Shown piece after piece: positions 35,649 to 42,780 of a stretch of 64,000 nt of DNA (position 1 is its first letter; each line of letters begins with the position of its first letter). A program made the translations under genes and the position numbers. The stretch is taken from NCBI GenBank assembly GCA_900544255.1, contig UQUM01000008.1, positions 1-64,000 on the forward strand, written 5' to 3'. A model generated the notes under the pieces. It saw nothing but the letters and a program-made list of their open reading frames with translations. It did no database searches and was not told where the DNA came from. This DNA comes from an uncultured Sutterella sp. (GTDB taxonomy: Bacteria > Pseudomonadota > Gammaproteobacteria > Burkholderiales > Burkholderiaceae_F).

Positions 35649-36491
35649 TTACTTCTTCTCCGCAGGCAACTGACTGATGCCGCCGTGGCTTTCGTTATTT
35701 AAGGTCAAAATATCACGCGCTTTCTTGGCGTCGGCCATGGTGGCAAAGCGCCCCACCCGCACGCGCCACAAATCCGTTCCGCGGCGTTTCACGGGTTCAA
35801 TGTAAGAAGGCAACCCCAGCCGTTCCAAGGCCTTTGCCTTCGTTTCCGCCGCGGTCTTATTGGCCGTTGCAAAGAGCTGTATGTACCAGCGTCCCGCCGT
35901 ATCCGACGCAACCGTCGTTTTCGCGGGCGCAGGCTTCGCTACGGACTTTACCGCTTCCGCCGCGGGTTTCTCAATGGCTTTCTCCGCCGTTTTCACCGGG
36001 ACCGGATGCGATTCCTTCTTCACGGGGGGCTTCACCGCGGGCTTTTCCTTCAAAAGCGTCCCGATGGGATCAGATTCATCGGTCACCCCCGGCGCCGCCT
36101 TCATGCCGGCCGAAACGGGATTGGCAGCCGAGAGCGCTTTAGCCGTCGAACGCACGCTCCTTTCGTCAGCCGTCGGCTGCGGCCGTTCGCGTTTTGTTTC
36201 CGTCACCGCGGGCTTCACGTCCGTCACCACCGCTTTCTCAGCGCCGACCAAAGGCGGAATCACCGTAAGCGCCTTTCTGTCTACCGTCGCCAAATCCGGC
36301 TCAAAAAAAGCCGGTACCACAATGAGGGCGAGAAGCACCATCGCCGCCAACCCCAAAAGGCGGCGACGCATCGTAAGCCGAGCGACGCGGCGGCTCTGAA
36401 CCGCTTCGTTCACATCATCGGCAAAGGACGGCACCGCCGGGTCATTGGGAACCGGCTCCGTGCCGAATATCTTTTGAAACTTCTCTTTCAT
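35649..36491 (-). CDS. SPOR-domain protein (DedD-like)
   Basis: 280 residues: a cytoplasmic N-terminus, one transmembrane helix near residues 45-65 (LLGLAAMVLLALIVVPAFF), a long Pro/Lys/Ala-rich periplasmic linker, and a C-terminal SPOR domain (about 200-280, WYIQLFATANKTAAETKAKAL then LWRVRVGRFATMADAKKA) that binds denuded glycan at the division septum. ATG at 36491 is chosen over a TTG at 36533 because it avoids abutting folC. Gene order folC-SPOR-cvpA matches dedD in E. coli. Confidence 0.88.
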   Translation of the reverse strand: MKEKFQKIFGTEPVPNDPAVPSFADDVNEAVQSRRVARLTMRRRLLGLAAMVLLALIVVPAFFEPDLATVDRKALTVIPPLVGAEKAVVTDVKPAVTETKRERPQPTADERSVRSTAKALSAANPVSAGMKAAPGVTDESDPIGTLLKEKPAVKPPVKKESHPVPVKTAEKAIEKPAAEAVKSVAKPAPAKTTVASDTAGRWYIQLFATANKTAAETKAKALERLGLPSYIEPVKRRGTDLWRVRVGRFATMADAKKARDILTLNNESHGGISQLPAEKK

Positions 36492-36533
36492 CCGAACATA
36501 AAGAACCCCGTGCTCACCACGGCGTCCGATCAA

Positions 36534-37883
36534 TCAGGGGTAGACGGCGAGGAATTTCGTCGCACGGATCGCCTCAATCAGAGCCGATACCGTCACGAAC
36601 GAACCGAATCCTATGATTCTAACAGGGCGGGGCAATATCTTCGCGGCCGCCTTTTCCGCCGCCGCCAAGGCCGCCGCCGGACTTTCGGCGTCCGTAATCA
36701 CGTCGTCCGCCACCCCGGCTTTCGCCATCGCGTCCCGGAGCACAGAAAGTGCCGCGCCGCGGGCGGTCCCGAGTCCCGTCACAAACCACGCGTCCACCTG
36801 CGGGGCCACGGTCTTTACCACCCCCGTCATATCCTTGTCGGCCAACATACCGAGTACGGCCAACGTCGTCACCCCGTCCTTGCGCGTATCTTGAAGGTTG
36901 CGGGCCAACGCGGTCGCCGCCTGCGGATTGTGCCCGACGTCAAAAATGATTTCCGCCTGCGCGGTCGACCCCTGCCGCACCGTTTCAAAGCGTCCCGTAA
37001 TTTTCACGGACACCAGACCGCGGATAAGCGCTTCGCGGGGAACCGGGAGCTTTTCTTTCATCATAGCCAGTGCCGCAAGCACCCCGGCGGCGTTGGCGAG
37101 CTGATTGCGTCCAGGGAGCGCAGGATACGGTAAACCGTGCCGGGAATTTTCTCCCATTTCAAAGTCAAACGTCCCGTCGCCGTTTTCCGTCACGCGGAAA
37201 TCCTGGCTGGCCAATTTGAGATCCGCCCCGATTTCCCGAGCGTGCGCAACGAGCGACGCCGGCGCATCGGGATCGGCGCATACGGCGGGCTTTCCCGCAC
37301 GATAAATGCAGGACTTCTCATACCCGATCTTTTCCCGGGTATCGCCCAAAAACGCCACATGATCAATGCCGACCGCACAGACAATGCCGCAGTCCGTGTC
37401 AATGGCGTTCATCGCGTCAAGGCGTCCGCCCAAGCCGATTTCCAGAATGACGGCATCGGGCTTCTCGCGCATGAAAAGCCACAAAATCGCGAGTCCCGTA
37501 AATTCAAAATACGTGAGGGGCAGCTCCCCGCGCTCGGCTTCCACCCGTGCCATGGCTTCGGCAAGCACCGCATCCGATGCTTCTTTCCCGTTCACGAGCG
37601 CCCGTTCATTAAACCGCAGTAAGTGCGGCGACGTATGCATGCAGACCTTGTATCCCGCATGCCGCAGAATGCGTTCGGTGAGCGCACACGTGCTGCCCTT
37701 ACCGTTGGTGCCCGCCACCGTGAAAACCGGGCAGTCAAAATGAATGCCCATCCGGTCAATCATGGTCTTCATCCTCGTGAGTCCCATGTCGATGGGTTTC
37801 ACATTGAGGTTTTCAGCGTAATGAAGCCAGTCGTCCAGGGCGGCGCCTGCCGCCGGAGCCGTGAGAAAATCAGAAGCGGTCAT
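36534..37883 (-). CDS. folC: Folylpolyglutamate synthase / dihydrofolate synthase
   Basis: Adds glutamate to dihydropteroate and to folates. 449 residues from MTASDFLTAP; the frame is open another 20 codons but that part is not family-like. It has the Mur-ligase P-loop FTVAGTNGKGSTCALTE, the LRFNERALVNG omega loop, VCAVGIDHVAFLG and the C-terminal Rossmann domain beginning at FDVGHNPQA. It is first in the folC-SPOR-cvpA-purF unit. Confidence 0.94.
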   Translation of the reverse strand: MTASDFLTAPAAGAALDDWLHYAENLNVKPIDMGLTRMKTMIDRMGIHFDCPVFTVAGTNGKGSTCALTERILRHAGYKVCMHTSPHLLRFNERALVNGKEASDAVLAEAMARVEAERGELPLTYFEFTGLAILWLFMREKPDAVILEIGLGGRLDAMNAIDTDCGIVCAVGIDHVAFLGDTREKIGYEKSCIYRAGKPAVCADPDAPASLVAHAREIGADLKLASQDFRVTENGDGTFDFEMGENSRHGLPYPALPGRNQLANAAGVLAALAMMKEKLPVPREALIRGLVSVKITGRFETVRQGSTAQAEIIFDVGHNPQAATALARNLQDTRKDGVTTLAVLGMLADKDMTGVVKTVAPQVDAWFVTGLGTARGAALSVLRDAMAKAGVADDVITDAESPAAALAAAEKAAAKILPRPVRIIGFGSFVTVSALIEAIRATKFLAVYP

Positions 37884-38011
37884 GGAAAATGAAGCCTGCC
37901 GGAGAAAATACCAAACGGCGGCATTGTGCCTCAAATCCCTCAAAAAGGGGATAAGCGAAACGCCTCAGAGAGGAAGGTAGAATCTCGTCGTTTTCCTTTT
38001 CGGACTCCGTC

Positions 38012-38623
38012 ATGACCACCGTTTACTCGCCGGCCGCTCTTCTCATCATCGCGCTTTCCGTCCTTTTGGTTCTCGTCATCCTTCTCACAGTCATCAGTTT
38101 CTGCGTCTACGTGGCGACGGGACGTTCCCTTTTTTCGTTCAGGAAACGCGCCTCTCGGGAAACCCCGGAACTCTTTGCGCTTCAGGAAATGTGGCGTCAG
38201 TCCTACTGGTGGATAAACGCCAATTGGGCCGTGTTGAACGAAATGGCGCAAAAAGGCACCTTAAAGTCCGTCGTCGAGTGCCGCACAGAGACGTCGGAAG
38301 ATTGCCTGCATTGGCTGCGGCGCCCGAACGATGCGAAAGTAGAGGCGTTTGTCACACTGCAACCTCAGTCCCGACATTTTGCCGCGACCTTTGCCGTCGT
38401 CACGAAGAACGGCCTCATTGAACTCACCGGCGTGGAAAAAGCGGGCTACACCCTGCCGTTACTTGAGCGCGCCGTCACGGGACGCACCGCGGACGACCTC
38501 AAGGCGCTTACCGCTGCCCTTGACGCAAAACGCCTTTCCCCCGTCATTGACGCGAAGGCCCTGCAGAAAGAAGCGGAGAGCCGCCTGACGATTCGATTGG
38601 CACGACTTCTTAAGCGCAAATAG
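38012..38623 (+). CDS. Single-pass membrane protein of unknown function
   Basis: 203 residues with one strong N-terminal transmembrane helix (residues 8-35), a basic patch (SFRKRASRE) and a mixed alpha/beta soluble domain. The WRQSYWWINANWAVLNEM segment is unusually Trp-rich. I do not recognise the family. It is divergent from folC, and its start overlaps no ribosome site stronger than GGAC. Base composition matches the core chromosome, so it is probably an old resident gene. Confidence 0.7.
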   Translation: MTTVYSPAALLIIALSVLLVLVILLTVISFCVYVATGRSLFSFRKRASRETPELFALQEMWRQSYWWINANWAVLNEMAQKGTLKSVVECRTETSEDCLHWLRRPNDAKVEAFVTLQPQSRHFAATFAVVTKNGLIELTGVEKAGYTLPLLERAVTGRTADDLKALTAALDAKRLSPVIDAKALQKEAESRLTIRLARLLKRK

Positions 38624-38953
38624 AGAGTATTCGATGGGTGGCAATTTCTTCGAACGCCTTGAGGCTCTCAATGCCAAAAAGGTCGAACTGCAGAAAGAAT
38701 ATTTTTGTTGACACTGTTGCAGCTGATCCGGCAATAATACATAACAACACTCAATCAGCGACCAGCTATAGACACGGTTAGACTGCCGGATATACGAAAA
38801 AAAAAATCCCCTGATGTCCGAAAACATTCAAGGGTCAAACAAAACAAGGAGAGATTCCACCTTGTTTAAAATCAACAGGTTACAACACCCTGCAAGCGTG
38901 TCGGGTAAACGCGCCAGGAAGTCAACGCCCATTTTTCACTTAAAGGACTCACA
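38624..38953. other. Intergenic region with repeat element and a 25-codon frame
   Basis: Contains a small plus-strand frame at 38634-38711 (MGGNFFERLEALNAKK..., helical and charged), which might be a gene fragment. Repeat copy 1 (38797-38854) follows. Then comes an inverted repeat aaacaagg/ccttgttt (about 38843-38868), in which the second arm could sequester the repeat's Shine-Dalgarno-like core. No other gene is seen. Confidence 0.4.
38797..38854 (-). repeat. CU-rich box plus terminator-like hairpin, copy 1
   Basis: Read on the minus strand: TCTCTCCTTGTTTTGT, a spacer, then an imperfect hairpin (ccctt...aggggat) and ten T. The 16-nt box is identical to the one in copy 2 at 41550-41565, and the hairpin's 3' arm and T-run are also shared. 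There is no minus-strand gene directly upstream for it to terminate, so a small RNA is possible. Confidence 0.6.
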
Positions 38954-39211
38954 ATGAAATACTTCGTTGCCGTTTGGCATACAAACGGCATCTACACCGC
39001 CGAAGTCCCTGATCTCTCCGGCGTCGTTACTGAAACCGACAACTTTGACACCCTTGAAGATGCCGTCAAAGAAGCCGCCAGCGGTTGGATAAAGGCCAAC
39101 CTTGTCAGCGGCCGTTCAATTTCCACCCCCAGTCCCGTAGAACGCTACCAGTCGAACCATAATTACTGCGACTGCCACTGGATACAAGTAGACATACCCA
39201 CCGATTTCTGA
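38954..39211 (+). CDS. HicB-like antitoxin-fold protein, solitary
   Basis: 85 residues with the HicB alpha/beta opening (KYFVAVWHTNGIYTAEVPDLSGVVTETD) and a helical segment (TLEDAVKEAASGWIKANL). It has no C-terminal ribbon-helix-helix or HTH DNA-binding domain and no hicA-like toxin gene on either side. AAAGGA lies about 7 nt before the ATG. It may be a solitary HicB-fold protein or the remaining half of a toxin-antitoxin pair. Confidence 0.75.
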   Translation: MKYFVAVWHTNGIYTAEVPDLSGVVTETDNFDTLEDAVKEAASGWIKANLVSGRSISTPSPVERYQSNHNYCDCHWIQVDIPTDF

Positions 39212-39412
39212 AACCATTTTTTTGACATCCACGCCCCGATTGGATTACCGGCACCTGCAGAGCGCGGAGCCGTCCGAGGGGGCAGCCTTTTTTTGTATCA
39301 TCCGAAGATCTTCTGAAGGAGCTAATTCCATATTCAATCGCGAAGGGTATGACGGCTGGTAGTCCATTCATCCACTTTACAATACGCCCAAGCACCACTA
39401 CAGAGAAACATC

Positions 39413-40324
39413 ATGAGCGACGTTATTGCCACGGTCTGGGATTTTGACAAGACATTGATTCCCGGCTACATGCAGGATCCTATCTTTGATTACTTCAAAT
39501 TCAGCGGAAAACAGTTCTGGGACGAAAACAAGGCCGAAATCGAGACCTACGAGAACCAAGACCTCACCGTCAACCACGACACCTACTACCTCAACAAATT
39601 CATTCGCATGAGCCAGCCGGGGCAACCCTTTGACGGGCTGAACAACGCCCTTCTTAAAGAACTCGGCGGACGGCTGCAGTTTTACGAAGGCGCTTTGGAT
39701 CTTTTCAAGAAAGTGTGCGCTTACAACGACAACGAGCGCTACAAAGAATTCGGCATCCGCTTTGAAAACTACATCGTGAGCACCGGCTTCAAACGCATGA
39801 TCGAAGGCTCTGCGATTTTCCCGTTCGTCAAAAAAATCTGGGGCGCAGAGCTGATCGACAGCGAAGGCGCAGACGGAAAAACTCGACTTACTGAAGTGGC
39901 CTACAGTCTGGACAACACCACGAAAACACGGGCCCTTTTTGAAATCAACAAAGGCGTCGGCATCATTGAAGGGGCCAACATCGACGTCAACTCCAAAATC
40001 CCCATGGAGAAGCGCCGCGTCCAGTTCTGCAACATGATCTACGTCGCCGACGGCCCGAGCGACGTCCCCGCCTTTTCCGTCATCAATCAGAAGAAAGGCT
40101 CAACGCTTGCCGTCTACCCCAAGGGGAACATGGAGGCTTTCCGGCAGGTCGATCGGCTGCAAAAGGACGGACGCGTCCAGATGATTGCCGAAGCCGATTA
40201 CAAAGAAGGTTCCGGCGCAAATCTCTGGCTGACGACACAGCTCGAAGAACAAGCCGACGTCATCATCATGCAAAAGCGATCTCCCTATAAGCAGGGGCCG
40301 GGCACACCGGGACATCTCATCTAA
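39413..40324 (+). CDS. HAD-superfamily phosphatase-like protein
   Basis: 303 residues. Motif I is VWDFDKTL (residues 8-15, nucleophilic Asp10 and general acid/base Asp12), and motif IV is YVADGPSDVPAF near 208-219, so the active site appears intact. A large cap domain lies between. The sequence is close to uncharacterised HAD hydrolases of gut bacteria. A phosphatase role is likely; the substrate is unknown. It is convergent with the unrecognised gene at 40392-41252. Confidence 0.85.
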   Translation: MSDVIATVWDFDKTLIPGYMQDPIFDYFKFSGKQFWDENKAEIETYENQDLTVNHDTYYLNKFIRMSQPGQPFDGLNNALLKELGGRLQFYEGALDLFKKVCAYNDNERYKEFGIRFENYIVSTGFKRMIEGSAIFPFVKKIWGAELIDSEGADGKTRLTEVAYSLDNTTKTRALFEINKGVGIIEGANIDVNSKIPMEKRRVQFCNMIYVADGPSDVPAFSVINQKKGSTLAVYPKGNMEAFRQVDRLQKDGRVQMIAEADYKEGSGANLWLTTQLEEQADVIIMQKRSPYKQGPGTPGHLI

Positions 40325-40327
40325 AGC

Positions 40328-40355
40328 AAAACCCCGACGGCTCACGCTGACGGGG
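40328..40355 (-). terminator. Terminator of the unrecognised minus-strand gene
   Basis: Stem ccccg (40332-40336) and cgggg (40351-40355), followed on the minus strand by TTTTGC; located between two convergent genes. Confidence 0.6.
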
Positions 40356-40391
40356 CTATGTAATCTTAGTTTAGAGAAAACAACAACTGAA

Positions 40392-41252
40392 CTATTCTTC
40401 CGGCGGGATGAGCTCACGCACTTCCGTCACCGTCTTCACAGACCTCGTACGGGCCGCTTTGTACTGAACCGTACGAACGACGGCCCGGATGCTGGTACCA
40501 TTCTCTATACGGATCTTGCGCTTTTTCACCGCATCAAGGAACTCTTCATCCTCAACATCGGCCGTAAATTCCTCCCCGTCGCTGAAACGCCAATTCTTCG
40601 GTGAGCCGACGACCGAACACGTCAGGACATCCAGGATCACCTCAACTTCATTGTCCGTCAAGACCACCCCTTCTTCCTGCCGGAAATACCGGCGGTCTTC
40701 CTTTGTGACCGTCGCCGCTTCCTTATCTTCTTCGCCCGCAAGGATCTTGATGGCTTCCGCACCTTCCATGTCAAGCGTCTGCGTCAGCCTGGACAGCTGC
40801 GTCTTCGTACGGTTGTTGTTATAGATGTTGACGATGCAACGGTCGAACTGAAGCCGGTCGCCGAGCTCGTTCTCAACCGTCACGTTGGGATTTGTCGCCT
40901 GGTCTTCGACCACCTTTACCTTTTTACCGAGGGCCCACTTCCCCAGCTGCAACAGTTTCTTCAGCGTGTAGCCCACGCCGGTCAAAACTGTCACCGCACT
41001 CGCCGAGGCCGCCAAAGGCGTTGCCGTGCATTCCTGGTAAAGCTCAACGATAAAGGAACCGGCCTTGACCGCATTCACCTTAATTTCGGCTTCCGCTTCT
41101 TTGCCGTAAGCGACGTCGGAGATACGTTTGGCGAGGTCATCCAGCGCCAAAAGCGACTGAGCCAACGCGGCCGCCGGAATCTGATGCTTATCAAACGCCG
41201 GCCCGTCAAATTCGATTGAAAAAGTTTCAGCCATCGCACGTGTTCCTGACAT
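40392..41252 (-). CDS. Unrecognised two-part protein
   Basis: 286 residues from MSGTRAMAETFSIEFDG, with GGAGG 7 nt upstream. The N-terminal 80 residues form an alpha/beta region (FDKHQIPAAALAQSLLALDDLAKRI). A hydrophobic, Ala/Val-rich stretch follows near 80-105 (PLAASASAVTVLTGVGY), which could insert into or contact a membrane. The rest is acidic and beta-rich. I do not recognise the family. The hydrophobic centre and the accessory neighbourhood make a defence or stress role conceivable, but nothing in the sequence shows it. Confidence 0.72.
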   Translation of the reverse strand: MSGTRAMAETFSIEFDGPAFDKHQIPAAALAQSLLALDDLAKRISDVAYGKEAEAEIKVNAVKAGSFIVELYQECTATPLAASASAVTVLTGVGYTLKKLLQLGKWALGKKVKVVEDQATNPNVTVENELGDRLQFDRCIVNIYNNNRTKTQLSRLTQTLDMEGAEAIKILAGEEDKEAATVTKEDRRYFRQEEGVVLTDNEVEVILDVLTCSVVGSPKNWRFSDGEEFTADVEDEEFLDAVKKRKIRIENGTSIRAVVRTVQYKAARTRSVKTVTEVRELIPPEE

Positions 41253-41364
41253 AGAGTTACCTCCGCTTGAGAGGCAATCAGAGCCGAAGGGCTCCGTAAA
41301 TCTTTTAAGGTTAACACAAACGAACAGCATCGACCGCGCCCGGGGTAAGAAATTTTCTTGATTT

Positions 41365-41393
41365 ACCCGCCTGAGTGAGCGGGTCTCTTTTTG
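41365..41393 (+). terminator. Orphan plus-strand terminator-like hairpin
   Basis: Stem acccgc (41365-41370) and gcgggt (41379-41384) followed by CTCTTTTT. No plus-strand gene precedes it; it lies in the promoter region of the 40392-41252 gene, so it could end an antisense or small RNA. Confidence 0.4.
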
Positions 41394-41507
41394 TTGGGTA
41401 AATGATGCGCGAAAAACACGCGACACGACACACAATTACGGAACGTTTGTAGACATATCAAGACAGTTAAAGGCAAAGGAAAACCCTTTAAATTTCAACT
41501 GGTTGTA

Positions 41508-41565
41508 AAAAAATCCCCTGTGAGTCAACAACCTACAGGGGATTAAGTACAAAACAAGGAGAGAG
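41508..41565 (-). terminator. mcc operon terminator; repeat copy 2
   Basis: On the minus strand: CU-rich box TCTCTCCTTGTTTTGT (41550-41565), then a perfect 8-bp hairpin (41537-41544 with 41514-41521) and seven T. It lies about 160 nt after the thioredoxin-like gene, the last gene of the long mcc operon. It is the second copy of the element at 38797-38854. Confidence 0.8.
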
Positions 41566-41726
41566 AATAACGAAAGGGCGAAGCCAGAGGATCGAAAGCC
41601 GGAAGCTTTTGAGGCCGCCGCTCCTTCATTTCGACGGGAATAGTAAGGGGACTTTTCGCTTTGCGATACCTCCCGCGGAAGGTATTCTGATGACGTACTC
41701 CCTCACTCTAAAAAGCAACGCGTCGG

Positions 41727-42368
41727 TCACTTCGCCAACACCAGCGGCTTCACGCGCGGCTTGATCCCTGAGGGATCGGCGTACTTATCTCCCAGACGCT
41801 TTAAGAAGTCTTCGACCCCCATCCCAGTCCAATCGACGTAACCGCGCACGAACCCCACGAGATTGCCGCGGCCGTCAAAAAAGAACGCCGTCGGCACCAC
41901 ATCCGACGGAATCACCTGCAAAATGGTCTTCTTCGGATCAAGCCACGTGTCATAAGCCTGAAGATGATTATCTTCAATAAAGTCCCGCACGTCCTCTTCC
42001 GTTTCATCCACGCTCACCGAGACGAATTTCACCTTCGCTGCCTGATCCTTCTTGAGACTCTCCTGCAGATCAAGAATCAAGGGGATCGTCCGCTGACAGG
42101 GACTACACCATGTGGCCCACATGTCAACAATCAACAGATTGCCGCGAAAGTCCGACAACTTGTGCGTCTTACCGTCCAATCCCTTAAACGCCAAATCCGG
42201 TGCCGGATGCGCCCCCGCCAGTTCCTTAAAGTCCACGAACGCCATCGGGCGATCCGCGACGGGTTTCCCCGTGTCGTAGAGGGGCTTATCAAAAATAGAC
42301 GCCTGCACCGACAGAGCCGCGGCACCGATGCCGACGGCCGCCATAAAACCGACCAACCACTTTTTCAT
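41727..42368 (-). CDS. TlpA/ResA-type periplasmic thioredoxin-like protein
   Basis: 213 residues with an N-terminal signal/anchor (MKKWLVGFMAAVGIGAAALSVQA) and a thioredoxin fold. The active site is WATWCSPC near residues 91-98, and a cis-Pro loop VPTAFFF follows. Such proteins keep cytochrome c haem-binding cysteines reduced, the CcmG role. As the last gene of the mcc cluster after ccmF and ccmH it completes a dedicated haem-attachment set. A role in supplying reduced copper sites cannot be excluded. Confidence 0.85.
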   Translation of the reverse strand: MKKWLVGFMAAVGIGAAALSVQASIFDKPLYDTGKPVADRPMAFVDFKELAGAHPAPDLAFKGLDGKTHKLSDFRGNLLIVDMWATWCSPCQRTIPLILDLQESLKKDQAAKVKFVSVSVDETEEDVRDFIEDNHLQAYDTWLDPKKTILQVIPSDVVPTAFFFDGRGNLVGFVRGYVDWTGMGVEDFLKRLGDKYADPSGIKPRVKPLVLAK

Positions 42369-42402
42369 TTACCATTCCTTTAGATAGTAATTCAGTATTT
42401 AT

Positions 42403-42780
42403 CTACGCCTGTGCACGACGCCTCAACTTCAAAAAGACCGCCGCCCCGGCGCCCGCCATCAGCACCCACGGCGCCGCCCACAAAAAAGCCGTAGACGCCG
42501 TCATCGCAGGCGCGTAGCGAATACCTTCGCCATAACGGGCGGCAAAAAACTGCAGGATGGCTTCCCGGCTCTTTCCCTGCGCGAGCTGCGAATAAATTTC
42601 GGCCTTGAGTTCCCCGGCAACCGCACTTTCGCTTTCAAAGAGCGTCAAATTCGCAGCCGTCGGATCCCGCAATTCTTTAGAGAGCGCTATCGCGCGGCTA
42701 CGGCGTTCGGCGGCATCGTCAGCTGCCTCTGCCTCCGCAACCACGGCCGCCAACGCCGCCATCATCAACCGTCGTTTCAA
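42403..42780 (-). CDS. ccmH: CcmH-like cytochrome c maturation protein lacking the CXXC
   Basis: 125 residues from a TTG at 42780 that overlaps the ccmF stop by 4 nt and has GGAG 8 nt upstream. A signal peptide is followed by the CcmH fold: LSKELRDPTAANLTLFESES, ELKAEIYSQLAQGKSREAILQFFAARYGEGIRYAP and a C-terminal membrane helix ending in Arg residues. In ordinary CcmH the position here read as D-P-T-A is C-x-x-C, the redox pair that holds apocytochrome thiols. Both cysteines are replaced and the mature protein has none, so its role must be non-redox, perhaps scaffolding CcmF. Confidence 0.82.
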   Translation of the reverse strand: MKRRLMMAALAAVVAEAEAADDAAERRSRAIALSKELRDPTAANLTLFESESAVAGELKAEIYSQLAQGKSREAILQFFAARYGEGIRYAPAMTASTAFLWAAPWVLMAGAGAAVFLKLRRRAQA

